Source: Triglochin maritima (taxonomy: Eukaryota; Streptophyta; Magnoliopsida; Alismatales; Juncaginaceae). From it: 64,000 nt of DNA. Location of the stretch: the NCBI GenBank assembly GCA_963682175.1, contig OY821784.1, positions 29,183,621 through 29,247,620 on the forward strand, given 5' to 3'. Shown piece by piece: positions 35,677-47,725 of this stretch. The position numbers and the translations under genes were made by a program. The notes under the pieces were generated by a model. The model had not been told where the DNA came from. It ran no database searches and worked only from the letters and a program-made list of their open reading frames with translations. Numbering within the stretch: the stretch's first letter is position 1; each line of letters opens with the position of its first letter.

Positions 35677-37645
35677 TGTAACATACCGAAATAGCGGAAA
35701 ATTTGAAATTTATCATCAAGAAATCAGAGACTAATAATCAAAAGGCGAGACAGTTACTTCTCATAAAATCATCCAAGCGGTGCACCATATTACATCAGAG
35801 TTTGTCAAAAGCTACATGATTACATCAGAAATAACAAAAGGAGATACAAGTAATCATGTCGACCTCAGTGGCCAGAACGAGACGATCCGATCCCAAAATG
35901 CGCGCGCCCGCTGATCACCACCCAACTGGACCTACTGCGGTCCTGAAATAAAACATGTAAGAACAATGCCTGAGTTTCCATAAGGAGATCCCGTATGCCA
36001 AGCTCACCTATATGCATGCAGTAGTACAAATGAACCTATCATACTAGTAGAATGTCATGTCATCAACAGTAAGGAATACAGTTCCCACGAAGGGTAAAAC
36101 AGGACATCAGCCCGACAATCATCATCGGGTCTCCCAAGGAGACCTACCGTAGGCACATACGGTCTAATGGAACAAGACGTGACACTCCCCACACGCGGCT
36201 ATACTAATCATGGGGTTCGACAAGGAGTATCCACAAAGTCCGCACCATAAGAAACAGATCTGTAACTTCGTGGCCGAAACCACCCCAACGGAGCCGTCGC
36301 TCGGTTGGTCCATCAAACATCATCTCAGTAGGTGCCCAGCTGAGGAAAACATAGCCGGAACAACATCGACCCATATAAAACATCATAACCGGAACAACAT
36401 CGGCCCATCAAACTTCATAGCCGGAACAACATCGGCCCACCATCGCCGAAACAGCAACGATGACATCACCAACACAACATCGGTGGTCCAACATACGTCC
36501 GACACAGCATCGGACGGGTCCGGACCGAAGTCCGTCGGGTCATCAGGCTCCACGAGCCGCACATCATACATTGGGATCCGTGATCCCTCAGGTCTGCTAC
36601 TCTACAATGAATCCATCACATCACGTCACGATCCATACACGAAGGTGACACGTCCCGAATACCCACACTCTTCCACACGGCGGTCCCTGGGCAGGCACAC
36701 GTAACGCGCCCGTCGTCACCTCCCGACTCACGCACTGGGCGGGCACATGGGTTTCTGTGGACAAGGTTGACATCCTAAATGGACCAGGAATTCAGTTCTG
36801 TGCACAAACGGTCGACCGGAAGAGGCAACCCAGTCGACCGGAAGAGGCAACCCAGTCGACCGTCCCCATAAGGTTCGGTCGACCGAAAGTCTGTAACGAT
36901 CGAACTCTCTACGCAAAACCTAAGTCCCAACAGTCGAACAAGAGTCTAAAATCGGTCTACCGATACGTGGTCAAAATCCAGAGTTTGGTCAACATCAATC
37001 AATACTACCGGTCGACCGACTTAGGGGTCCCGGTCGACCGAAAACTACCCGGGCATCCTAGCAGTTCTAAGTCATATAACGGTCGAACACATATAAACAA
37101 TGATCTAACAATCATGCAATTTAATCCAGTACACTTATGTTCCGGTCGAACGAAAACATGGAACCGGTCGACCGAAAACCAATAGGCAATCCCAACCCAC
37201 CAGAACAAGGCACTACCGGTTGACCGCCACAAGGCATTGTCCGACCGATGTTGGTTAAAGTCGGGTCATTACACTAAATCGGTCGGCCGTTGGTCGACAA
37301 CAACCATGCGCCAGCCAAGGATTTTACATCGTTTCTTGTCACCGGCGAGGTCTCCGACCTCTCGCGACCGACCACAACATCCCTCACACGAGGGTAAACA
37401 ACAAACTACACTAAGAAGCTGGTATACCTCAAGAAAACGACGAAACCGCCGGAGCGTCGCTCGCGCAACGTCGTCTCCGGAACCTTCTCGCGCGTCCACC
37501 TCCGCACGCCTCACACCGGGACCGCACGACCACGCTCTTCACCGACCACCGGATCTTGATCAACTGAGGGAGAGGGAGAGAGAAACAAAAGTAAGAGAAG
37601 AGTGAGAGAGAGAGTTTTTCTGCTTTAAACCACACCATCCATCAA
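35677..37645 (-). repeat. 3' LTR of the Tekay-like element, left part
   Basis: It is collinear with 56184-58075. It carries a short tandem repeat at 36345-36480 (CCGGAACAACATCGGCCCA type, three to four units; fewer at 56858-56945) and a GGTCGACCG array at 36809-37298. Plus-strand open frames here, including one of 164 codons, are incidental to those repeats. The LTR resumes at 51473. Confidence 0.85.
36809..37298. promoter_or_regulatory. GGTCGACCG palindrome array in the Tekay-like 3' LTR
   Basis: About eleven variants of CGGTCGACCGA, spaced 10-70 bases. Two adjacent units, GGAAGAGGCAACCCAGTCGACC, are duplicated here but single in the 5' LTR; conversely the 5' LTR has an extra unit near 57690. 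Confidence 0.55.
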
Positions 37646-39042
37646 TGTTGAACGTTTTATATTAAGCCGCAAGTGCACGGCGTCGGTGAAGACGTGGCAA
37701 ATACGGGTCGTCCACAGGGAGGTGAGAAGCCTATCGTTTGCACAAAATCAAGTGGCAAAAATAGGGAAGAGACTTTGATTATTCTAATTTACGCTATACT
37801 ACACTACGAAGTAACGCATGCATAAACAAACAACAAACGATGAACCAAAACTTAACTAAGAACGAAATAAGTGTGATGGAATTAAGAAATGGAAAACCCC
37901 TAAGGGGTGGACTGAGTGTACACATGCAAAGAGGTGGGTGTTGAACACATTATTTAAGCACAAATAAAGGCAGTGTTTTCATGCATAGGAAGTGTCTAAA
38001 TGTTATGACAAAACCTATCAATCCATTCACTAACCTAGTTGATTAACATTTATATACACAAGCTGGTAATTTCAGAACCTAAACAAGCATGAGAGGTGTC
38101 TAATCATTTTGGCAAAACTCATCAAGACATAAGTTCTATCCTAAACAAGCAAGCATACATTCATGTTTTATCAACACATTGTATATAAAGCATTCATTCC
38201 ATTCTCTAATGCATGTATGAACATCATCTCCACCCCCAAAGGGGGATGAATCTACTCACTACACATTAGACTAATTATTAAACTAAGCAAGGAAAGCATA
38301 TTAACTAAGCTACTAAAACTAATGAAATGAAATTAAACTAAGTAAAACAAGCAACATGAAACAAACAACATAATAAAGAAACTTTTATTAAAATAACTCA
38401 CAATTCAAGTAACATCCTCCTACTTTAGTGTGCGCTTCAGGGCCTCACTTCAAGTAGGAAGAGTAGCCACTCAAAATGTGAAGTGATTACAATAGAAGGT
38501 GAAGAGTTCTATTTATAGCCATAGAAAAAGCTAATCCGGGACAATCCCCCGGTATGAGACTAAACAAATACCAAAAATAGACTAAATACGCTCTAATACA
38601 CAAACCACAAAAATCTCCGCGGATCCGGATCAACCCGGACCGCCAATTCGCGGTCCCAGATTGCCAATTGGCGGTTTACAGGATCCTGATCGTCCTGGGA
38701 TTTAGTCTGGGCTTTCCATGCTGGTATTGTTTGTCTTTGATGTAGTTACTTGACTTGTTGGAGCTCCGACCCGAATAGAATTGCCAAAATACTCCCCATG
38801 ATGGTGTGAAGTTTTCTGTTTTGCTCTTTGGTCCTTTAGTCATACATTCAGGTCCTTCTCCTTTGCATCTTAGTCCCCAGGCATCACAATTCAGTCATTT
38901 TTCCCTACTTTTGGGTCCTTTTATGCTTCATTTCTTCAAACCTATTTATTTCTGAAATTCAAACATAAAACTCGTCACGTAGCATTTAGGTGAAAGATAA
39001 TGGATATAAGATGCAAATGTAAGCATGAAATGATGTCAATCA
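37646..39042 (-). repeat. 3' LTR of the Athila-like element
   Basis: 1397 bp, TGTTGAACG...GTCAATCA in plus reading, complete. TATA box at 38509-38517. Palindrome pair at 38637-38677 (GGACCGCCAATTCGCGGTCC and AGATTGCCAATTGGCGGTTT). Confidence 0.9.
38509..38517 (-). promoter_or_regulatory. TATA box of the Athila-like LTR
   Basis: CTATTTATA, TATAAATAG on the minus strand, with the palindrome pair about 120 bases upstream. Same layout as in the LTR at 1-1197. Confidence 0.55.
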
Positions 39043-39060
39043 AATACCCCCACACCTAAC
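39043..39060 (-). other. Polypurine tract of the Athila-like element
   Basis: Minus strand reads GGTGTGGGGGTATT directly before TGATTGACATC of the LTR. The same tract lies at 1683-1700. Confidence 0.7.
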
Positions 39061-40610
39061 TTTTGCTATTCCCAAGCAAAACAAAGAAAGAGAAAAGCAT
39101 ACGAAAAACAAGAAATCCTAACTCACTTTCGTAGGAATCACGGTTGCACTTAGCACGTGCAACAAGCCGTTAAACCTCCTTGTCTCCATGGAGGAGGAGT
39201 GTTGTGTCCTGAGGGTTTTCAGCGGATACACCCACAAAATCCGAACAAAGATGCATTAATCAATCTATCTACACGACTCGTTGGACTTATTTTGTCGATC
39301 ATGGGACGCGGTAATACTACGGACCGACTCTATATATGTAATCAGTCCACACACCTAGCCTAATGAATCATTCATGAAAGTTAATTAAGGACTTAAGTGT
39401 AAGACATGGACAACCTCAACATCCTCAAGTGATACAAAGTGTAAGGTCCATTAAGGTTCTTATTTGCATTACCTTATTTTTTATTTTATTTTCTTATTAT
39501 TATTTTTTCTTTTTATTAGTTGGAGTTACATTCTCCTAGGGTCTGGTTTTGTGCATCATTGCCTATGAGGACTTACACTATCACGTATACCTTTCCCCGA
39601 ATCTCAACATAGGGCAATCACTACCACCTGTGTAACGAGAGTTCGGTCGGCGCATCCTAAGTCAGATGACTCGAAAGCACCAGGCACAAAGTCCCCTCAG
39701 ACCTACTTTCCCGAGTGATAGGAGTCGTGCGAGAAGAAAGAACACCTACTTACTTATTTCTTATCTACACATGAACCAAGACCCCTACACATAATGTCTC
39801 ACAACAAGATTTAAAGGGTTATTGACTACAACAAGCTTCCTTAAATTAACATACACGAATTATTGACTCACTAGACTTGGGATGAACTTCTTTAATTATT
39901 TGAGCACTGAAACCCTATGATTACTCACCCCCGAAGGAAAACTGGGGTGCATCCTAACGACTCGATAAGACCTAAAGCCAGTAAGCTAGATATCCTAATG
40001 CATCAAGTTTAAGACAATTTTGGGAGCTTTCTTTTTACTTTGCCTCTCAACGGTTTTGCACATGCCAAAAACACGCAAAACCCACAAAAAAATTTTCTTT
40101 CGCAAACACATGAAGATTTTGAAAGAAATGTGAAAATTTTAAAGCACTAGGCAAGCAAAAGAAGAAAAGTCACCCAAACATCATGGGAAGCAGATATATC
40201 GATATTAAATGAGGCACACTAACATGACCCTATCAATACACAAAAGAAAACAAAATCAAAGGAAAAAGACTCGACTATGTACACACGTAAAACACCCCCC
40301 CCCCCGACACCTAATCCATACATTGTGCTCAATGAACGTGAGCAAGATACTACAAGGATTTATTCATGAAAAATGAAAGATCTCACCAACATAAAGCGCA
40401 AAAAGAAGTTCTTGGTTATGTTGATGGACACAAACTCGAATTCTCTCAAAACGTGTGAGGAACTGAAGAAGGGAGACAAATACGTGAAGAAATGGGGCCC
40501 AAGTACACAAGGGTTGGGCCCCACAACAATCAATGTTCACTCATGGAGTCTTTTATTACATTTTTTTACAAGGTATATACATCAACAAAGATATTCTCAT
40601 AATCATTTGG
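39061..40610 (-). mobile_element. 3' non-coding interior of the Athila-like element
   Basis: Collinear with 1701-3245 and in part with 8410-8984. No open frame above about 110 codons, no envelope or polymerase motif. It includes T-rich stretches near 39475-39515 and a C10 run near 40300. Its conservation in three copies suggests that the family spread in this form. Confidence 0.7.
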
Positions 40611-41723
40611 TCAAGGAACATCAAATGAGAACATCAAGTTATGAGGACCAGAGACTTGCCGAGGTGGGCAAACTTCAGTGGTACTCTGAGGTGTCATGAG
40701 GGGTGAAAGGTCAAAGCTGAAAGACTCAAACCCCTCATGATATTGGTTGGGTGTAGGCAACACGAATGAGTGGAGTTGTGTTGCCTCACTACGGTTTAGT
40801 TGCTCATCGAACAAAACCCTCCAACCAATATGTGGGTGCATCAGAATGAGTTCCTCAAGCTCATTCGATGGATGCAGCAGACCTGCATCACTAAGAATGG
40901 GGCTTCTGCCCAAGTCATCCAACAAGGACCGCCCACCATCATTTATATCATCAAACATATGCTTGGTCGTAGGTGGGTCCTTGCTGGAGTCAAGATGAAG
41001 CTGAAATGGCTCAATGGCCAAGGGACGTGAGATAGAGACACCTTCTGGTATAGGCATAGGATGAGGTGTCTCACTCTCATGTTGCCTACCAGAGTTGAAC
41101 ACATGAAACTCGACACTCATGTTACCGAATGAGAGCTTCATGAGACCATTTCTACAATTAATTAAGGCGTTGGAAGTTGTCAGAAATGGTCTACCCAAAA
41201 TCAAAGGTATTTTAGAGTGGGTGTTCGCAACAGGATTGGTATCGAGGACAACAAAATCGGCCGGAAATATAAAATTTTCAACTTTTATAAGCACGTCCTC
41301 GATAATTCCCTTTGGAATACGAATGGATCTATCCGCCAATTGAAGGGTGATCTTAGTTGGTTTCAATTCTCCCAAATTCAACTGTTGATAAACAAAAAAT
41401 GGGAGGAGGTTGACCGTCGATCCTAAATCAAGCAATATATTACTCATGCTAGTGTCCCCTATCGTACACTGAATAGTAGGACACCCAGGGTCCTTGTATT
41501 TTGAGTAGGCGGGATTGGACAAAAGTGAGGTTACATTTGCAGCCAAGAATGCTTTCTTAGGAACATTGGTCTTCTTCTTGGTTGTGCAGAGATCCTTCAA
41601 CACTTTGGCATATTGAGGTATTTGTTCGATAACATCAAACAAGGGGATGTTAACCTTCACTTGCTTAAACACCTCTAATATCTTATCCATTGTGTCACTC
41701 TGTTTTTTGGTTAACCTACTTGG
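40611..41723 (-). pseudogene. Athila-like protease region, 3' part of gag-protease
   Basis: The minus frame enters from the copia junction and reads LTKKQSDTMDKILEVF, then LLDLGSTVNLLPFFVYQQL, the aspartic protease active-site loop with DLGS in place of DTG/DSG as in Athila-type elements, and ILGRPFLTT, the flap-distal motif conserved in gypsy proteases. It continues 130 residues beyond the protease without any known domain and ends at a stop. This exon-like stretch is open throughout. Before the copia insertion it joined 47726 onward. Whether the DLGS protease is active is unknown; the loop is normal for the family. Confidence 0.85.
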
Positions 41724-42369
41724 TGTTAGATGCAGGAGAAAGACGGGGAGTACCACACCAAGCCACCCCAGAAAGCACGCCTTCACCAGATGCACATGGA
41801 CCTCCAACCAGCGGTCCCAAACTGCCAATTGACGGTTCAGAAGTTGCGCCTGGTGCGCGGCTTTAGCTCGCCTTGTTCTCCATGGTGAGGGCCTTTTATT
41901 TCCATCACTAGATCCATACTTTGTTCTACGCAATTGGTGGACACGAATTAAAGAAGAAAACAAACTACTTAACACTCACAAGCAAAACGAGATTTGCACC
42001 AAAGACTCATCTTTTCTTTCTTCTTTCTCACTTGACTTGATTTGTTTTTGGCCTCACTTGACTTGTTTAAAAATGGAGAACTCTTATGCTTATATAGGCA
42101 CTTACAAAGACTCTTCAACTTAACCTAAAACACAAACATAACATAAACTACATAAAGATGATCATTGAAGATCATTACAACCTATACTTAAATTGTATCA
42201 TAAAATAGGACGAAAATCATAGAAAAATGAAGAGTCCCTTTGTCTCTTCCTTTCCTACAACCTTTTGTCTTCCTTCTTGTTGAGTCATCAACTCCTAGAT
42301 GACTCACCCTCCATAGGTGATGTGGCTAGTGACTAGAATGACACCTAGGATTAAGTTCAATTCTCAATA
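41724..42369 (-). repeat. 3' LTR of the minus-strand copia element
   Basis: 646 bp, TGTTAG...CAATA in plus reading. Palindrome pair near 41807-41847 (ACCTCCAACCAGCGGTCC and AACTGCCAATTGACGGTTC). Confidence 0.9.
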
Positions 42370-42720
42370 GTCTTCCTTGAACTTAATCCTCTTCCATCCA
42401 CCATCCCAAGTAGGTTGCGCAACTTCACATACAAACGGATTGGAAGGGCTTTTGGTTTGTGTGAGAAGACAGACCATGTGCAACTCATTTGTCGTCTCGT
42501 AGATCTCACGAAGTGTCTTGAACCTCCTTGTTCTCATCTCGTCTTGTTTGTCGGAAGGAACTGTTTCATGTTCAGTGGGGTTTGCAATCTCCTCTTCTTG
42601 TTCTTCATTTGCCACTTCTGAAATCTCCTCTTTGGAGTCCCATGTTACCTCCTTGTTAACCTGCACATTACGGCTAATGACAATTGTGTTGTTAGTGGGA
42701 TCGAGAAGCCTATAAGCTTT
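42370..42720 (-). pseudogene. Copia pol remnant joining integrase end to the polypurine tract
   Basis: A 100-codon minus frame with an acidic linker, then RRFKTLREIYETT and CLLTQ, which precede reverse transcriptase in this family. It then jumps to the terminal FVCEVAQPTWDGGWKRIKF segment that follows RNase H in the sister copy. The deletion removed about 1.5 kb. A TAG at 42721-42723 separates this piece from integrase. Confidence 0.8.
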
Positions 42721-43608
42721 CTATCGTTCATCATAGCCAACGAACACAAGCTTTGTGCTCCTATCATCAAGTTTTATTCTTTTCTCCTTTGGTACATGTG
42801 CATAGGCGACGCTCCCAAACACTTTCAGATGTGCCACAGTTGGCTTGTAGCCACTCCAAGCTTCTTGTGGAGTTACTTCCTCCAAGCTTGCGGTTTTGCA
42901 ACGATTCAACGTGTACACCGCACAAGCCATTGCCTCGGCCCATAGTTCTTTTGACACATTCTTTCTTTTTAACATACTTCGAACCATGTCCATGATCATT
43001 CTATTCTTTCTCTCGGCTACACCATTTTGTTGTGGTGAGTATAGAGCGGTTAAATGGCGTTTTATGCCATGTTCCGCACAAAAGTTGTTGAACTCGGTTG
43101 ATGTGAACTCTCCTCCTCTATCAGACCTCAATGTCTTGATGCCATTTCCACTTTGTTTCTCCACATATGCCTTGAACTTCTTGAATATACAAAATGCCTC
43201 GGATTTCTCCTTCAGGAAGTACACCCACGTCTTGCATGAAAAATCATCAATAAAGGTTAAGAAATATAGATTCTTACTAATCGAATGTGAAGTGATCGGT
43301 CCACAAATGTCGGTATGTACCAACTCTAGCACATTCTTTACTCTATATTCAGCTTGTTTTGGAAAACTCTTCCTTGGTAATTTTCCAACCATGCAACCTT
43401 CACAAAATCCTTCTTTAGATTCGATCATCGGCAAGACATGCACCATTCCCTTTTGCGCCATTTCTTGGAGCCCACCAAAGTTAAAGTGTCCAAGTCGCAT
43501 ATGCCACAACCAATCTCCCTCGATGCATGCATTCAAACATCTAGCACGAGCACATGTTAGATTCAATTTAAACATTCGATTTTTGGACATGTCTACCTTT
43601 GCAATCAA
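42721..43608 (-). pseudogene. Copia integrase (pre-integrase zinc region and catalytic core)
   Basis: 295 residues without internal stop. It has the gag_pre-integrs segment (WHMRLGHFNFGGL, CEGCMVGK), then the rve core with the three acidic residues in HTDICGP, LRSDRGGEF and GVAERKN contexts, and the start of the C-terminal region (HLKVFGSVAYAHVP). It would insert the cDNA into the host genome. The core looks intact but is cut off from protease by TAG at 43618 and from the rest of pol by TAG at 42721. The sister element has no integrase at all. Confidence 0.85.
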
Positions 43609-43617
43609 GCGCCCATC

Positions 43618-44274
43618 CTATCCTCGCACGGTCATGTGTCGATCCTTCATCAAGATTGTGAACCCTTTCTCCAAGAGTTGTCCCATGCTTAGTATGTTTG
43701 TCTTCATATCGGGCACAAAGTAGACGTTAGAGATAAGCTTTTGTGATCCATCCTTCACTTGAATCATGATGTGTCCTTTCCCCTCCACACGCACCTTTGA
43801 TGCATCTCCAAACGAGATGTGCCCATGCACTCCCTCTTCCAAGTGTGTGAACATGTGTCTATTCCCACACATGTGATTGCTTGCTCCCGTATCGAGATAC
43901 CAAATACCTTCTTGTTCGGTTTCGGCTCCTTGGTCGGCAAGCAAAACCACTCCATCATCACAAACATTCTCCTCCACGGCAACGAGGTTGGAGTTTTCTT
44001 CCACCCTTTTCTTTGACCAACACTCGCTTGCATAGTGTCCATGCTTCCCACAATTGAAGCACTCGATCTCCTTCTTTGATCCACGATCACCACGACCACG
44101 GCTGGAGCTCTCCTCCACCTTCTTTTGCGACCAACATTCTTTCGCAAAATGGCTACGCTTCCCACACTTGAAGCACTTGACCTCCTTCTTCTTTGGACGA
44201 CCTCCATAGTCACGATCGCTTCCACGATCTACGTTGCGAGGTTTCTCCTCCTTAAGCGACATCTTCTCTTGCAA
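43618..44274 (-). pseudogene. Copia zinc knuckles and aspartic protease
   Basis: Two CX2CX4HX4C knuckles (CFKCGKRSHFAKEC, CFNCGKHGHYASEC), followed by the protease active site WYLDTGASNHMCG near residue 128 and VYFVPDMKTNILSMGQL, all standard for copia. The frame is open from just after a TAG at 44281 to a TAG at 43618. Protease would cut Gag-Pol into mature parts. Confidence 0.85.
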
Positions 44275-44280
44275 CGCCTC

Positions 44281-44922
44281 CTACAAGACATCTTGTCTCT
44301 TCTTCTTCTTTCTTTGCTTGTGTGCCTCCAACGAGCTTGCTAGGTCGTCGACGGTCATCTTCTCGAGGTCCTTTGATTCCTCGATAGCACACACAACATT
44401 TTCAAAGTCTTCGGTGAGAGAACGCAGCACCTTCTCCACCACTCTTCCTTCAGTCAACGCCTCCCCATTTCTCTTCAATTTGTTCGCCACCATGCGAACC
44501 CTCGTCACGAAATCGGCAACACCTTCCGATTCCTTCATTTTCAACGCCTCGAACTCACCTCGAAGCATTTGGAGGCGCACTTGCCTCACTCGATCAGCAC
44601 CATTGTAGCTGTTCTCAAGGGTGTCCCACGCCTCCTTCGACGTCTTTGCTTCAGCGATCTTCTCAAAACCACTCTCATACACCTCTTGGAAGAGAAGGAA
44701 GAGGGCACTCTTGTCTTTGGCTCTTCTCACTTTTTGTGTTTTGATTTGTGCGACGGTTGCCACCCCCGTCACGGCCTCCTCCTCGAAGCCACTCTCCACA
44801 AGATCCCAAACATAATGTGCACCGAGCAGGGCACGCATCTTGATACTCCAACTGTCGTAGTTTCCCTTCGAAAGGTGAGGCAACGATACATGACCAAACG
44901 AGGTCATCCCTGAGCTCCCCAT
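44281..44922 (-). CDS. Copia Gag capsid, ends at a premature stop
   Basis: 213 residues starting MGSSGMTSFGHVSLP at the first ATG after the primer site. It matches the plus-strand copy nearly residue for residue: NYDSWSIKMRALL, AKTSKEAWDTLENSY, DFVTRVRMVANKL. It ends where GAG of the sister copy is TAG, about 20 residues earlier than there. It is a UBN2-type Gag for particle assembly. The two copies thus stop at different places, so the mutations are independent. Confidence 0.85.
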   Translation of the reverse strand: MGSSGMTSFGHVSLPHLSKGNYDSWSIKMRALLGAHYVWDLVESGFEEEAVTGVATVAQIKTQKVRRAKDKSALFLLFQEVYESGFEKIAEAKTSKEAWDTLENSYNGADRVRQVRLQMLRGEFEALKMKESEGVADFVTRVRMVANKLKRNGEALTEGRVVEKVLRSLTEDFENVVCAIEESKDLEKMTVDDLASSLEAHKQRKKKKRQDVL

Positions 44923-44930
44923 CAGACGAG

Positions 44931-44942
44931 ATTCTGATACCA
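44931..44942 (-). other. tRNA-iMet primer binding site of the minus-strand copia element
   Basis: Minus strand TGGTATCAGAAT, matching the standard site except at the last two bases, two bases inside the 5' LTR. Confidence 0.8.
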
Positions 44943-45379
44943 GATGTTAGATGCGGGAGAAATATGGGGAGCACCACGCAAGCCACCCCAGAAAGCACGC
45001 CTCCACCAGACACACATGGACCGCCAACCAGCGGTCCCAAACCGCCAATTGGTGGTTTAGAAGTTGCACCTGGTGCACGGCTGTAGCTCGCCTTGTTCTC
45101 CATGGTGAGGGCCTTCTATTGCCATTACTCGATCCTTACTTTGTTCTACGCAATTGGTGGACACGAATGAAAGAAGAAAACAAACTACTTAACACTCACA
45201 AGCAAAAAGAGATTTGCACCAAACACTCATCTTTTCTTTCTTCTTTCTCACTTGACTTGATTTGTTTTTGGCTTCACTTGACTTGTTTACAAATGGAGAA
45301 CTCTTGTGCTTATTTAGGCACTTACAAAGACTCTTCAACTTAACCTAAACACAAACATAACATAAACTACATAAAGATG

Positions 45380-47510
45380 TGTCAGATTTCATGTTTAATT
45401 GTGCAGATATATTTTTCGAATTTTTATGCATAATAAGGATCAATTACAATTTTCTACGATTTATTTCATGCATGCATCAGTTTGTTTTAATAACTAGTTT
45501 CAAAACTTATTAAAACAAACACAAGAGACTCCGAAATTCATACCTAGAAGTTCTCTAAAACTTCTTGACGTTCCAGAGACGTTGAGGAAGACTATCGTCA
45601 CTTCTCGTTGCGCCGGATGCCTCCGAGTGTTCACCGAAACCCTAAACAAGGTTGGAGAGAAAGGAGCTAGCCAATCAATCTCCAAACAAGCTTAGAATTT
45701 AGCTACAAACCCCTTCCTTAATCTCTGAGATTTCTCCTTCCAAAGACATAGAAATTTAAGATAATTTTTGTGGCTGTTGTGGTGAATTAGGAGAGAAAAG
45801 AATTAGCAAAAATATGTGTGTCAATTAACAAGAATAAGGACCTATTTATAGGCTCCAATCTTACTCTTAATCATGGCTATTCTTAAGCCATGTTCTCTTG
45901 ACATTTTCTCTCATAAACTAATTCCAAAATGTATTATATGCACCCACAAAACGTTTGACCAAGTTTGGAGCTAATCCAACCATTGATAAAATTAATCCCT
46001 TAATTATCAAAGGTAGAAAATCGATCGGGACTCGGTCTGCCGAGACATATTCGGTTAACCGAATATGTCATGTTCGGATTTCCGTGCACTTGACGGATGA
46101 CCGATTTTTAAGGAGAAAAATTCTTCTTGACCGTTCGGACGAATTCACGTCTTTGACTGAGTGCCATTCGGTTAACCGAAAATATCGGAACTGGACATTG
46201 TTCGGTCGACCGTTTCTGGTTCGGTACACCGATCCAGAGTTCCAGGCACTTTGGTCAAGTTCGGTCAATCAACTTGACCATCCATTCCATGTTCGGTTGA
46301 CCGATCCATAGATCCTTCGGTCGACCGAACCATAACGGATTACCGAACTTCTACCCGATTTTGCCTTTTCAAATTTTGGATTTATTTCCAACAAAATTTG
46401 AACTTTAGGGGTTTTAGCAAATTCACAACTTATGCAATATATTATACTATGCAATAAAAAATTATTGCACCCCATAATATATGCATCTCATATGAATTTA
46501 TCATGATTCTAATTATGTTATATACAACATAATTGATTTTACTCGTTCACCACATGTGTCATATTTTCTATAAGAAACCCAACGCATTATATGAACCAAA
46601 AATCAAGCTTCTTGTTTCCAGGTTTTTGCGATGTGACCTATAAGAGGATCTAGACTAAGTTGACAGTGATATTAAGAGCTTAATATCACAAGTTATAAGT
46701 GGTATCTAGCTACACAATATAGTTCCCAATTAGTTAGATGTCTGAATTCCACTCGAACCAAAATCCGATCCATTTAGTGATGGAGTGCACCACTTGTGTC
46801 CGTCCCTTGCCTCATGATATTAAGAATACACACAAAGTAGTATTGTGTCATCTTTGTATTAGTATTCATTTCTTGATCTCTTTAAGCTAGTTATAAATAT
46901 GTGACTTAACTCAAATCACATTGTGCACATTATAACTTTGCTTTATCAAGGGGCCCACTAATATCATCACTCAATTAAGAGGGGCAATGATAATCTTTTG
47001 ACTAACTATCTTCTCCAACAAAAGTCATACTTAACCAACCAATGCCTTTACACTACACTCATCGATAACTCAATACACTAGTCTAATTAAGCAATTCTTA
47101 AGTGATCGGATATAAGTCTCATATCAAAGGACCAAAGACACAGTAAAACATTAATGACACAGAAAACACAATTCTTTAATGTTTTACTTATTAGGTCTAT
47201 TCAGTATACAAAAATAATATTTTCCTCTTTTGTGTACCCGTGTTGTCACTCACTTGTAGAGCTACAATGATCTATGACTAACACGACAATCATAACTCGG
47301 TAATTGATGTCCCATGTTAATTACCATGATTGTGAATATCTTTTGTTTTATGTAAACCAATATCTTTTAGAGCTCTACGGTTAAGGACCAAGAGCCTCTT
47401 CCTTAACACTTCTAAAAGACGAATAACATAAACAAGGAACAAAATGATTTCTCATTCAATTCATAATAATTGGCATTTAAAAGTCAAACTTTTAGAACAC
47501 ATTCCCTTCA
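45380..47510 (-). repeat. Solo LTR of the 2.1-kb family inside the copia LTR
   Basis: TGTCAGATTTCATG...ATTCCCTTCA, 2131 bp, flanked by AGATG on both sides (45375-45379 and 47511-47515). Collinear with 17667-19831. TATA box at 45842-45850. Palindrome array at 46021-46345. It is the innermost, hence youngest, layer of the nest. Confidence 0.9.
46021..46345. promoter_or_regulatory. TTCGGTCGACCGAA-type palindrome array
   Basis: It includes TTCGGTTAACCGAA (two near-copies), TTCGGTCGACCG (two) and several half-sites. In this subfamily the motif has shifted from CGGTCGACCGAT to a TTCGG(N4)CCGAA form while the position in the LTR is kept. Confidence 0.55.
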
Positions 47511-47725
47511 AGATGATCATTCAAGATCATTACAACCTCTACTTAAATTGCATCATAAAATAGGACGAAAATCATAGAAAATATGAAGAGTCCCTTTGTC
47601 TCTTCCTTTCCTACAACCTTTTGTCTTTCTTTTTGTTGAGTCATCAACTCCTAGATGACTCACCCTCCATAGGTGATGTGGCTAGTGACTAGGATGCCAC
47701 CTAGGATTAAGTTCAATTCTCAATA

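Larger units (their letters stand above)
44945..47725 (-). repeat. 5' LTR of the minus-strand copia element, split by a solo LTR
   Basis: LTR sequence is 44945-45379 and 47511-47725, about 645 bp after removing the insertion and one target copy. Palindrome pair at 45017-45060 (GACCGCCAACCAGCGGTC and AACCGCCAATTGGTGGTTT). Confidence 0.9.

Noticed and set aside
36210..36704. 164-codon plus-strand open frame
   Set aside because: It lies inside the Tekay-like LTR, its residues reflect short DNA repeats, and the equivalent frame in the other LTR is broken.
42896..43723. 275-codon plus frame
   Set aside because: Exact antisense shadow of the copia integrase and protease on the minus strand.
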